Part shown: positions 8,003 through 16,355 of the stretch, piece by piece
Layout of the letters: every line of letters starts with the position of its first letter
Numbering within the stretch: the first letter of the stretch is position 1
Assembly (NCBI GenBank): GCA_965247915.1
Contig: OZ252048.1
Coordinates: 1,364,001 to 1,428,000, forward strand
DNA length: 64,000 nucleotides
Direction of reading: 5' to 3'
Origin: JAKZRT01 sp965247915
Lineage (GTDB): Bacteria > Pseudomonadota > Alphaproteobacteria > Rhodobacterales > Rhodobacteraceae
Translations under genes and position numbers: made by a program
The notes under the pieces: generated by a model
What the model was told of the DNA's origin: nothing
Databases searched by the model: none
What the model saw: the letters and a program-made list of their open reading frames with translations, nothing else

Positions 8003-8752
8003 TTGCGGTCCTGCACGTTGAATTGCGAGTACCCAATTCATGACCAATACCAAAAAAATAAAAAAAGAGACGAAGCGCTGCGGATACTGGGTGTTGATAA
8101 ATACGTGACTCAGGACGAAATCCGCGCTGCCTGGAAGCGCATGGCAATCGCCGTTCATCCCAACCGAAAGGGCGGTTCGGTCCAGAAGTTCAAGATTGCG
8201 AGACGCGCCTATGAATTGTTGTGCGACCTGTCGGAACGGTATCCGCGCCCCCAGGTTCAGAAACCCAGAACTGACCTCGGGCGCACCGCCAGCGTTGTTC
8301 CCGGTATCGCGGCCAAGTTGAAACGCCCGCGCGTCGTAACCCGGATCGTGGACGTGACCAACGACGCCGAGGCCCAGTGCCAAGCCTTGCTGGACAAAAA
8401 AGATTACGCGGCAGATGGTGACGCAAAAACCGTCGGCCTGGTCTCGGCGATATGTGCAAACGATGCGACCGCTTTGGCCGAGGATGCCGATCCAAAAGAT
8501 CATGTACCGCAGGCCATCCGCCGACGCGGGCGCAGGCTGTCGTATATCGTCACGACGCCGCTTGGAAAGGGCGCGAACCGTGTGGCTTTGCCAACCGGCG
8601 AATTGGTCCACAAACGCAATGTCGACCCCAAAATGGTGAACATCGAGTCGGCAACCGAGGGCAGCGGGACCTACGAGGTCCCCGAGAAAGTGCGGACGCA
8701 CTTGTTTCCCGGGGCCAATCAGGTTCGTATTCACTTCGCCGAAGCCAAATAG
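8003..8752 (+). CDS. J-domain (DnaJ-like) protein, start uncertain
   Basis: Up to 249 residues. Residues 24-75 form a J domain (DEALRILGVDKYVTQDEIRAAWKRMAIAVHP), but the Hsp70-stimulating HPD tripeptide is HPN. The remaining 170 residues are not a known DnaJ module; they contain VHKRNVDPKMVNIESATEG and a basic patch RRRGRRL. The reading frame has only a TTG start (8003) upstream of the J domain. An ATG at 8040 lies in another frame and would join this one after a -1 slip on A_AAA_AAA at 8060-8066. An HPN J protein may be unable to activate DnaK and could act as a binding module. Confidence 0.6.
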   Translation: MRSCTLNCEYPIHDQYQKNKKRDEALRILGVDKYVTQDEIRAAWKRMAIAVHPNRKGGSVQKFKIARRAYELLCDLSERYPRPQVQKPRTDLGRTASVVPGIAAKLKRPRVVTRIVDVTNDAEAQCQALLDKKDYAADGDAKTVGLVSAICANDATALAEDADPKDHVPQAIRRRGRRLSYIVTTPLGKGANRVALPTGELVHKRNVDPKMVNIESATEGSGTYEVPEKVRTHLFPGANQVRIHFAEAK

Positions 8753-8761
8753 ACGCCTCGG

Positions 8762-9526
8762 TCAATTACCGATGGGGTCCAGGGTGACTTGTGCCCCTGC
8801 GGCCTGCATGGCATTGCCAGCACGATCAAACCGCAGGTAGGCCAGTGCTTTTGATCCTGAGCGGGTCAAAAGCGTTCCGGCAGGTTTTCCCGCGGCCAGG
8901 ATCGGGGTGCCATATGGCGCCTCGCCGTCCACGGTGACCCGCGCCAGACCTTTGCGCAGCGCGGTCTTGTGTTTCATGCGCGCTGTCACCTCTTGCCCCA
9001 CATAACAGCCCTTTTTGAAATCAACGCCGTTCAGGCGTTCAAAACCCATCTCAAGGATGTAACTTTCGTCCGGGATCAGCTCGGCGTTGGTCTCGGGGAT
9101 CATGTGTTGAGTGCGCAGGGCATCCCAGTTGGTTGTCGCATCGTCGCCCGTCGCCTGGTCGTAGGCGCGCCACCCAAGCGCAGGATGGCGCGGGTCAGCA
9201 AAGGCACCACTTGGCGCAGGCCCAGTGCCGCGGGTGACCGCGACCTTGGTTTCGGATATTTCGACCGGGGTGCGCAGGCGGTACATAATCAGACGCCGCA
9301 GCAGCGATTGCGCCAGGGATGCATGGGCGTCGATCATTATCGCCCCATCCCCTGGCACCAGAAAGAAATCGGCCAGATATTTGCCCTGGGGCGACAGCAT
9401 TGCGGCATAGACCAGCCCGTCCTGCAGCCGCGCAACGTCGTTGGTGACCAGACCTTGCAGAAGTTTTTCCGCGTCAGGTCCGGTGACCGAGATCACGCGA
9501 CGGTCGGGGGTGGCTTCGCCGGGCAT
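8762..9526 (-). CDS. ygfZ: YgfZ/GcvT-like folate-binding protein
   Basis: A 254-residue member of the YgfZ (COG0354) family, folate-dependent proteins needed for maintaining some Fe-S enzymes. The signature KGCYVGQE is at residues 172-179 with the reactive cysteine C174. The N-terminal half (VISVTGPDAEKLLQGLVTNDV) has the GcvT-like barrel start. Length fits alphaproteobacterial members, which are shorter than E. coli YgfZ. It is divergent from the glycosyltransferase at 9587, 60 bp away. No signal peptide is present. Confidence 0.9.
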   Translation of the reverse strand: MPGEATPDRRVISVTGPDAEKLLQGLVTNDVARLQDGLVYAAMLSPQGKYLADFFLVPGDGAIMIDAHASLAQSLLRRLIMYRLRTPVEISETKVAVTRGTGPAPSGAFADPRHPALGWRAYDQATGDDATTNWDALRTQHMIPETNAELIPDESYILEMGFERLNGVDFKKGCYVGQEVTARMKHKTALRKGLARVTVDGEAPYGTPILAAGKPAGTLLTRSGSKALAYLRFDRAGNAMQAAGAQVTLDPIGN

Positions 9527-9586
9527 CGGCTTCTCCTTCGCTGGCGCGGGTTATATAGGGGGTGCGACGCCCCCAGGACAGCTCCG

Positions 9587-10288
9587 ATGCGCGCACTGCT
9601 ATCAATTGTGATCCCGACGCTGGATGCCGAGGCCGAGCTTCCGGACTGTCTGGCGGCCTTGGCCGAGGGGCTGGGCGCGGGCCTGGTGCGCGAGGTTCTG
9701 GTAACCGACGGCGGGTCGGGTGATGGCACTCTGACCATAGCCCGCGCCGCAGGCGCCGAGGTTATCGAGGGGCCGCGCGGGCGCGGTGGACAGCTGCGGC
9801 GGGGGATCGAGGCGACAAACGGCGATTGGGTGATGATCCTGCACGCGGATACTCGGCTGAGCCATGGATGGAGCGGCGCGGTTCTGGCCCACATCGGCAA
9901 AGGCGATGGCCGGGCCGGTTATTTTCGGCTTGGATTTCGCGGTGGCGGCTGGCCCGGGCGCATCGTGGCCGGCTGGGCTAAACTGCGGTCGCGGGTGCTG
10001 GGGCTGCCTTACGGCGATCAGGGGCTGGTGGTGTCGCGCCGGGCCTACGAGGCGGTCGGCGGCTTCCGCGACATTGCTTTGATGGAAGACGTGGCGATGG
10101 TGCGGGCGCTGAAAGGGCGGCTGACACCATTGCGCGCGCGCGCCATGACCAGCGCGGCGCGGTACCGGCATCAGGGCTGGGTTCGGCGCGGGGCGCGGAA
10201 CTGGGTTCTGATGATCCGCTTTCTGGCGGGCGCGGACCCGGACCGGTTGGCGCAGGCCTATGGGTGCCGCGCAGAAACGTCAGATTGA
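9587..10288 (+). CDS. TIGR04283-type family 2 glycosyltransferase
   Basis: A 233-residue GT-A glycosyltransferase. The opening LLSIVIPTLDAEAELPDCLAAL, the DGGSGDGT loop and the HADTRL metal-binding motif define a family 2 fold. YGDQGLVVSRRAYEAVGGF and LMEDVAMVRAL complete the active site. The compact size and the GRGGQLRRGIEAT segment match the TIGR04283 group, often found beside TIGR04282 partners, which are absent here. The ATG at 9587 is chosen because fold similarity begins there. The sugar donor is unknown. No membrane helix is evident. Confidence 0.85.
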   Translation: MRALLSIVIPTLDAEAELPDCLAALAEGLGAGLVREVLVTDGGSGDGTLTIARAAGAEVIEGPRGRGGQLRRGIEATNGDWVMILHADTRLSHGWSGAVLAHIGKGDGRAGYFRLGFRGGGWPGRIVAGWAKLRSRVLGLPYGDQGLVVSRRAYEAVGGFRDIALMEDVAMVRALKGRLTPLRARAMTSAARYRHQGWVRRGARNWVLMIRFLAGADPDRLAQAYGCRAETSD

Positions 10289-10341
10289 CGCTGGTCCAAG
10301 TCCGGCCTAGCCATGGGCCAATCTGTCGCGGAGGTCGCCCC

Positions 10342-11541
10342 ATGTCGCTTGCCAGCGGTCGCCATTATGTCGCTATTCCCGGACCGTCGGTCATGCCGGA
10401 TCGGGTGTTGCAGGCGATGCACCGGGCGGCCCCGAACATCTATGGCGCAGACATCGCGGAAATGACCCGCGGGCTGATGCCCGATCTCAGGCAAATCGCC
10501 GGAACCGCGCATCAAGTGGCGGTCTATATCGCCAACGGTCACGGGGTGTGGGAGGCCAGCATCAGCAACACCCTGAGCCCCGGCGAGCGGGTCTTGGTGC
10601 TGAATTCAGGGCGCTTTGCCGAAGGCTGGGCCGAGGTAGCGCGCCGCCTGGGGTGCGAGGTCGAGATCATCGACTTTGGCATGCGCGCGCCGGTCGATGC
10701 GGCGCGGGTGGCCGAGGCGCTGCGCGCCGACCGGGGCGATGAAATTCGCGCCGTGCTGGCGGTTCATGTGGATACGGCGAGCAGCGTGCGTAACGATCTG
10801 GCCGCGATTCGGGCGGCCATCGATGCCGCCGGGCATCCGGCGCTGTTCATGGCCGACTGCATGGCCTCGCTGGGCTGCGAGCGGTTCGAGATGGACGCGC
10901 TGGGCATCGATGTGATGACCGCAGGCAGCCAGAAAGGGCTTATGACACCGCCGGGGCTGGGGTTTGTCTTTTTCAACGGGAGGGCTGCCGAGGCGCGCGG
11001 CCGGGCCAGCGCGGTCAGCCCCTATTGGGATTGGGGGCCCCGCGCCGACCCGCAGGAATACTACCAGACCTTTTACGGTACCGCGCCGACTCATCACCTT
11101 TTTGGGCTGCGCCAAGCGCTGGACATGATCCTGGAGGAAGGGCTGGAAGCGGTCTGGGACCGGCACGCCCGTTTGGCCCGCGCGATCTGGGCGGCGGCCG
11201 AGGTCTGGGGCGCGGGCGACGGGGCGCTGCGGCTGAACATCGAAAACCGCGCGCACCGCAGCCATGCGGTGACGGCGCTGGGCCTCGACGATGGCAAGGG
11301 CACCGAATTGCGCGACTGGCTGACCGCGCGGGCGGGTGTGACGCTTGGCGTTGGCCTGGGGATGGTGCCGGATGATGATCCGCATTGGCACCGGTATTTC
11401 CGGATCGGGCATATGGGGCATGTGAACTCGCATATGGTGATGGGGGTTCTGGGAACCATCGATGCCGGGCTGAAGGCGCTGGGGATCGCTCACGGCGCCG
11501 GCGCGGTTGAGGCGGCGGCAACTGAAATTGCCGGGATGTGA
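10342..11541 (+). CDS. class V aminotransferase (alanine/serine-glyoxylate type)
   Basis: A 399-residue PLP enzyme of fold type I, class V. It opens with GRHYVAIPGPSVMPDRVL, the typical serine/alanine-glyoxylate aminotransferase start. The ANGHGVWEA segment and VDTASSVRNDL follow, and the PLP lysine lies in TAGSQKGLMTPPG (K198). These enzymes move the amino group of alanine or serine to glyoxylate. The neighbouring glycosyltransferase ends 53 bp upstream on the same strand. Substrate preference cannot be set from the sequence. The ATG at 10342 has a purine-rich GGAGG-like sequence just upstream. Confidence 0.85.
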   Translation: MSLASGRHYVAIPGPSVMPDRVLQAMHRAAPNIYGADIAEMTRGLMPDLRQIAGTAHQVAVYIANGHGVWEASISNTLSPGERVLVLNSGRFAEGWAEVARRLGCEVEIIDFGMRAPVDAARVAEALRADRGDEIRAVLAVHVDTASSVRNDLAAIRAAIDAAGHPALFMADCMASLGCERFEMDALGIDVMTAGSQKGLMTPPGLGFVFFNGRAAEARGRASAVSPYWDWGPRADPQEYYQTFYGTAPTHHLFGLRQALDMILEEGLEAVWDRHARLARAIWAAAEVWGAGDGALRLNIENRAHRSHAVTALGLDDGKGTELRDWLTARAGVTLGVGLGMVPDDDPHWHRYFRIGHMGHVNSHMVMGVLGTIDAGLKALGIAHGAGAVEAAATEIAGM

Positions 11542-11632
11542 GGCAACAAGAAAATGCGCTGAACCCTCTGCTCCGGATAAAGTCCGGGGCGCGCACCCCA
11601 ATGTATATGGAGAAACGATGAAGATTGTGGCG

Positions 11633-11824
11633 CTACGTGCCTTTCAGGCGTCCAACATAGGTAATGCAACGGTCGGCCAGCCAGCCCGCGGCGCAGGCAG
11701 CGATCAGCCCCCAAACCACCCAGATGGTGATCAGGCCGATGAAGATCAGGACCGAGACGCTGACCAGAAAGGGCAGCGTAAAATCTTTGACCGGGGTGAT
11801 ATGCGGGCGTTCGGACACGGGCAC
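11633..11824 (-). CDS. small membrane protein, hypothetical
   Basis: A 63-residue protein with two hydrophobic segments (FLVSVSVLIFIGLITIWVVWGLIAACAAGWLA) and short charged ends (MPVSERPHITPVKDF; DRCITYVGRLKGT). The pattern of a short cytoplasmic tail, hydrophobic hairpin and basic C-terminus supports a real inner-membrane microprotein. It sits between a plus-strand aminotransferase and the minus-strand HisC-like gene with 60 bp or more on either side. I recognise no family. Confidence 0.55.
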   Translation of the reverse strand: MPVSERPHITPVKDFTLPFLVSVSVLIFIGLITIWVVWGLIAACAAGWLADRCITYVGRLKGT

Positions 11825-11887
11825 CTCGTTGGTCCAAAGTTAGCACCGGAGCGCTGAAAGTCACGTAAACTTCGCGCGACAGGCGCG

Positions 11888-13000
11888 TCAGCGGCGGGCC
11901 TCGGCGAGGGCATCGGGCAGGGCTGCGGCAAGGTGATCGATGTCGGCGGGCCGTCCGCAGCTGATGCGGATGGTGCGGTCCTGGGGTGCGACGAAAGGCA
12001 TCCGGACGAAAATATCGCGTGATATCAACTCGCCGAGGACGCGGCGCGCGAAATCGCCGTCGTGGCCGCAGTCGATGGCAACGAAATTCGTGCCCGATGC
12101 CAGCGGTGTCAGCCCGTTGGCGCGCGCTAGCGCGGCAATGGCGTCGCGGGACCGGGCGATGCGCCCGAGCGTCCGGGCCAGATACTTCTGATCGGCCAGC
12201 GCCGCCAGCGCCCCGGCCTGGCTAATGCGGGGCAGGGCGAAATGATTGCGCACTTTGTTGAAGGCGGCGATCAGGTCTGCATGCCCGATGGCATAGCCCA
12301 CGCGCGCACCCGCCATGCCGTAAGCTTTTGAAAACGTGCGGAAACGAATGACACGGGCGTCGGTCGGGTCAAGCGGCGGCGCGGCGGTTGTGGGGGCGCA
12401 TTCCAGGTAGGCCTCGTCAAGAACCAGCAGCGCGCCGGGCGGGACCGCGTTGGTCGCGGCGGTGATCTGGCCGGCGTCCAGCCAGGTGCCCATGGGGTTG
12501 TCGGGGTTGGCGAGATAGATCAGCCGCGCGCCCGTGTCGCGGGCCTTTTGCACCAGCGCCGGGGCGTCTTCGCGGTCGTTGCGGTAGGGGACCTTGACCA
12601 GAGCGCCGCCGTAGCCTGCGACGTGATAACTGAAAGTGGGGTAGGCCCCGTCTGAGGTCACCACCGGGGCGCCCGCGAAGACAATCAGGCGCACAAGATA
12701 GCCCAGAAGTGCGTCGATGCCTTCGCCGACCATGATGTTTTCGGCAGGGATGTCATGGTGTTGGGCCAGGGCGTGGCGCAGATCGTGGCTTTCGGGATCG
12801 CCGTACATCCAGGTGTCGGCGGCGGCCTTTGCCATGGCGTCAATGGCTTTGGGCGAGGGGCCGAACACGTTTTCATTGGCCCCGATCCGGGCGGCGAAGG
12901 GGCGGTCTCGGGCACGTTCCTGGGCTTCGGGGCCGACGAACGGAACGGTGGCGGGCAGGCTTTGGGCCAGCGGTGTCAGGCGCGGATGGCGGTCTGTCAT
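11888..13000 (-). CDS. class I/II aminotransferase, HisC-like
   Basis: A 370-residue PLP-dependent aminotransferase resembling histidinol-phosphate aminotransferase. Visible landmarks are ANENVFGPSP, the LANPDNPMGTWL motif (residues 163-174), DEAYLE for the PLP-contacting aspartate/tyrosine, and FRTFSKAYGMAGARVGY with the Schiff-base lysine K225. The C-terminal RISCGRPADIDHL holds the carboxylate-binding arginine. No other his genes are nearby, so it may instead transaminate an aromatic or another amino acid. It is the next minus-strand gene after valS, about 80 bp away. Confidence 0.82.
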   Translation of the reverse strand: MTDRHPRLTPLAQSLPATVPFVGPEAQERARDRPFAARIGANENVFGPSPKAIDAMAKAAADTWMYGDPESHDLRHALAQHHDIPAENIMVGEGIDALLGYLVRLIVFAGAPVVTSDGAYPTFSYHVAGYGGALVKVPYRNDREDAPALVQKARDTGARLIYLANPDNPMGTWLDAGQITAATNAVPPGALLVLDEAYLECAPTTAAPPLDPTDARVIRFRTFSKAYGMAGARVGYAIGHADLIAAFNKVRNHFALPRISQAGALAALADQKYLARTLGRIARSRDAIAALARANGLTPLASGTNFVAIDCGHDGDFARRVLGELISRDIFVRMPFVAPQDRTIRISCGRPADIDHLAAALPDALAEARR

Positions 13001-13079
13001 GTGGCAAGGATAGCGCCCGGGCAGGGTGCCGCAAGGGTGGATTTATTATTGTATTTCAGTGGGTTGTCAGAGTCGCAAA

Positions 13080-16000
13080 CTATCTCATGTCGGCCAGACG
13101 GGTCAGGGCGCTGGCGATTTTGGCGGCTTCTTCTTCGCGCAAGCTGAGATTTTCGCGGGTTTCCTGAACCACTTCGGGGGGCGCAGCGGCGGCGAATTTT
13201 GGGTTCTTGAGACGCCCCGAAAGGCCGCCGATTTCCTTGGAAAGCCGATCTTGCGTTTTTTCGAGGCGCGCCTTTTCAGCTGTGATGTCAATGAGTTCCG
13301 CCAAGGGCAGGGCAAAGGTGCCACCCCGCACCGCGACGATGACAGCACCCTTCGGGGCCTCGCCGGGGGTGATGTCGCTGATCCGCGCCAGGCGGGTGAT
13401 GAGCGGCTGATTGGCGCTCAGGGCGGCTTCGCCCTCCGGGTTAAGCTCTTGTTTTATCATCGGAATATTGGCGCCAGCCGGCACGCCCATTTCGCCACGG
13501 ATCGAGCGTATTTCTTCGATGAGGGCGATCACCCATTGCATTTCCGCAGAGGCGTTTTCATCAACAAACTCAGCGGGTTGATGCTCGGGCCAGGGTTCCA
13601 AGACCAGCATGTTGTCGCGGTCGGCCAGGGTTCCCCACAGTTCTTCGGTGATGAACGGCATGAACGGGTGCAGAAGGATCAGGCACTGGTCGATGATCCA
13701 GGCCATGGTGGCGCGGGTTTCTTCAACGATGCCAGCGTCTTCAGAGGCAAAGAGCGGCTTGGAGAACTCCAGGTACCAGTCGCAAACGGTGCCCCAGACA
13801 AAAGCGTAAAGCCCGTTCGCGGCGTCGTTGAACCGGTAAGCGCTGAGCGCTGCATCGACGGATTCGCGGGCGCGCCCGACCTCGCCGATGATCCATTTGT
13901 TGACGGTCGCTTTGACGTGCGCGTCTGGCCGGAAATGCACCGGCGCGCCGCCGGCGTAAGCCCCGTTCATCTCGGCAAAGCGCGCCGCGTTCCAAAGCTT
14001 GGTGCCGAAATTGCGATAGCCCTTGATGCGGTCTTCGCTGAGTTTCAGCACCCCGCCGATGGCGGCCATCGTGGCGTTGGTGAAGCGCAAAGCATCGGCA
14101 CCATATTGGTCGATGATCTCCAAAGGGTCGATGACGTTGCCGGCAGTTTTCGACATCTTCTTGCCTTGTCCGTCGCGGACGAGCTGGTGCAGATAGACGG
14201 TGTGGAAGGGGACTTCCCGGACCACGGCCAGTTGCATCATGATCATCCGCGCGACCCAGAAAAAGAGGATGTCCTGCCCGGTGATCAGAACGGAGCTGGG
14301 GAAGTATTTTTTGAGTTCTTCGGTGTCCTCGGGCCAGCCAAGGGTGCCGATCGGCCAGAGGCCCGACGAGAACCAGGTGTCGAGGACGTCGGGGTCGCGC
14401 CAAAAAGGAATTTGAAAATATCCGTCCCCAACGTCGCTGTCTTGTGGCCATTCGTGAGGTTCGGAATCCACTTCTACTAACTTCTCAGGGATGACGCCCT
14501 TGCGTTCTTGCCAGACTTTGGAAATTTGATGCTTCGCTTCCTCTGCGCTTGCTGCACAAAATTCCTGAGTAAGTAGGCCGCCTTTGGTCAAGCGCCCACC
14601 AAGTGCCTCTTCATCGTACTGGTTTTCCCGCATGAAACGCGCTTGTTGGTCGAGCGAAAGATTTCCTCCAGTGCTGACCCGCCATGTCCCAACGCTTCCA
14701 TCTTTTGCAGGAACCATAGCATTCCAAACCGGCACCTGATGGCCCCACCAGAGCTGGCGCGAGATGCACCAGGGTTCGATGTTTTCCAGCCAATGGAAAT
14801 AGGTTTTCTCGCCCGAGGTCGGCATGATCTTGACGTCGCCGTCGCGGACCGCATTCAGGGCCGGGCCGACGATTTTGGCGGTGTCGACGAACCATTGGTC
14901 GGTCAGCATCGGCTCGATCACCACCTTCGAGCGGTCGCCGTAGGGTTTGATGATCGGTTTGGCGTCGACCAGGGGGATCATCGCGGGTGCATCGGCGGCC
15001 TCCCCACGGTTTTTGGCGGCCTCCTCCCCATCCCCCCTCCCACGGGAGGGGGGAGCCGCGTCGGGGTCGAGGTCGGGGTTGGGGACCATGACCGCCAGCC
15101 CTTCGGCGGTGATCTGGTCGATCACCTTTTCGCGGGCCGCGAACCGGTCGAGGCCGCGCAGGTCGTCGGGGACCAGGTTGAGCGTGTCAACCTCGGCCCC
15201 GTCCCAATCCGCGCCCTCGGCGATGGCCTGGGCGCGGGTGGCGGCGTCAGCGTAGGGCGCGCCGTCGTCCCGCATCGCCCCGCATGTATCCATCAGGCGG
15301 TACATCGGGATGCCGCCGCGTTTGGCCACGGCGTAATCGTTGAAATCATGCGCACCGGTGATTTTCACCGCACCCGAGCCAAAGGTGGGGTCGGGATAAT
15401 CGTCGGTGATGATCGGGATCAGGCGGCGGTGCTCTTTGGGCCCGACCGGAATTTCGCAGAGCGCGCCAACGATGGGGCCGTAGCGGTCGTCGGAGGGATG
15501 CACCGCCACCGCGCCGTCGCCCAGCATGGTCTCGGGCCGGGTGGTGGCGATGGCGATATAATCGCGGGTCTCGCACAGCGTGACGTTGCCATCATCATCT
15601 TTCTCTAAATACTCATAGGTCGCCCCCCCCGCGAGCGGGTATTTGAAATGCCACATGTGGCCGGGTTCTTCGATGTTTTCGACCTCGAGATCGCTGATCG
15701 CCGTTTCAAAATGCGGGTCCCAGTTCACGATGCGCTTGCCGCGATAGATCAGGCCCTTTTCGTACATCTCGACGAAGACCTTGATCACCGCGTCGTGGAA
15801 ATTGGCCGAGTTCTCATGGCCCAAGCGCGGATCACCCGGCGCGCCGGCCATGGTGAAAGCGTTGCGCGACCAGTCGCACGACGAGCCCAGGCGTTTGAGC
15901 TGGTCGATGATGGTCTGGCCGTACTGGCCCTTCCATTCCCAGACTTTTTCCAGAAACTTATCGCGCCCCATCTCGCGGCGGCCCAGGTTGCCCTGCGCCG

Positions 16001-16292
16001 CCAGCATCTTTTCGACCTGCAGCTGGGTGGCGATGCCGGCGTGATCCTGGCCCGGTTGCCAGAGCGTGTCGAAACCGCGCATCCGGTGCCAGCGCACCAG
16101 GATGTCCTGAAGCGTGTTGTTGAACGCATGGCCCACGTGCAGCGCGCCAGTGACATTGGGCGGCGGGATCATGATGGTGAAAGTTTCCTCGCGCCGCTTG
16201 CCGGCGCCGGCCCGGAACGCGCCCGAACTTTCCCAAGCCGCGTAAATCCGCGCCTCGGCCTTTGCGGCGTTGAAGGTCTTTTCCATCGGCAT
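13080..16292 (-). CDS. valS: valyl-tRNA synthetase
   Basis: A roughly 1070-residue class I synthetase that charges tRNA-Val. The HIGH signature is LHVGH (residues 51-55), and KMSKS reads GKKMSKTAGN. The CP1 editing domain lies between, and the anticodon-binding and C-terminal coiled-coil domains (ITAEKARLEKTQDRLSKEIGG) follow. The start at 16292 (MPMEKTFNAAKAEAR) fits family alignments better than the ATG 15 bp upstream. It is longer than the usual about 950 residues: an in-frame Pro/Gly/Glu-rich insert at about 14995-15085 carries a GC hairpin, and another insert lies at about 14420-14720. Catalytic motifs are intact. Confidence 0.95.
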   Translation of the reverse strand: MPMEKTFNAAKAEARIYAAWESSGAFRAGAGKRREETFTIMIPPPNVTGALHVGHAFNNTLQDILVRWHRMRGFDTLWQPGQDHAGIATQLQVEKMLAAQGNLGRREMGRDKFLEKVWEWKGQYGQTIIDQLKRLGSSCDWSRNAFTMAGAPGDPRLGHENSANFHDAVIKVFVEMYEKGLIYRGKRIVNWDPHFETAISDLEVENIEEPGHMWHFKYPLAGGATYEYLEKDDDGNVTLCETRDYIAIATTRPETMLGDGAVAVHPSDDRYGPIVGALCEIPVGPKEHRRLIPIITDDYPDPTFGSGAVKITGAHDFNDYAVAKRGGIPMYRLMDTCGAMRDDGAPYADAATRAQAIAEGADWDGAEVDTLNLVPDDLRGLDRFAAREKVIDQITAEGLAVMVPNPDLDPDAAPPSRGRGDGEEAAKNRGEAADAPAMIPLVDAKPIIKPYGDRSKVVIEPMLTDQWFVDTAKIVGPALNAVRDGDVKIMPTSGEKTYFHWLENIEPWCISRQLWWGHQVPVWNAMVPAKDGSVGTWRVSTGGNLSLDQQARFMRENQYDEEALGGRLTKGGLLTQEFCAASAEEAKHQISKVWQERKGVIPEKLVEVDSEPHEWPQDSDVGDGYFQIPFWRDPDVLDTWFSSGLWPIGTLGWPEDTEELKKYFPSSVLITGQDILFFWVARMIMMQLAVVREVPFHTVYLHQLVRDGQGKKMSKTAGNVIDPLEIIDQYGADALRFTNATMAAIGGVLKLSEDRIKGYRNFGTKLWNAARFAEMNGAYAGGAPVHFRPDAHVKATVNKWIIGEVGRARESVDAALSAYRFNDAANGLYAFVWGTVCDWYLEFSKPLFASEDAGIVEETRATMAWIIDQCLILLHPFMPFITEELWGTLADRDNMLVLEPWPEHQPAEFVDENASAEMQWVIALIEEIRSIRGEMGVPAGANIPMIKQELNPEGEAALSANQPLITRLARISDITPGEAPKGAVIVAVRGGTFALPLAELIDITAEKARLEKTQDRLSKEIGGLSGRLKNPKFAAAAPPEVVQETRENLSLREEEAAKIASALTRLADMR
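15032..15053. repeat. GC-rich hairpin inside valS
   Basis: CCCCCCTCCC (15032-15041) faces GGGAGGGGGG (15044-15053), a perfect 10-bp inverted repeat. It lies inside the valS reading frame and encodes the PPSRGRGDGEE stretch of an insert not expected in the synthetase. The look is that of a small palindromic element inserted in frame. Confidence 0.6.
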
Positions 16293-16355
16293 AAGGTTTT
16301 GTCCCACGCATTTCGCACGCGGGATTTAGCCTGATGGTTCGGCGAGTGAAAGCCC

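Noticed and set aside
7879..8043. Short frame MSFLTKAIAPVSKQRRSP before the J-domain gene
   Set aside because: It could be an upstream peptide, but it has no family similarity or clear ribosome-binding site, so I did not call it. The stretch 7745-8002 is otherwise without a gene.
13026..14480. Plus-strand open frame of 484 codons
   Set aside because: It is antisense to valS and lacks any known domain.
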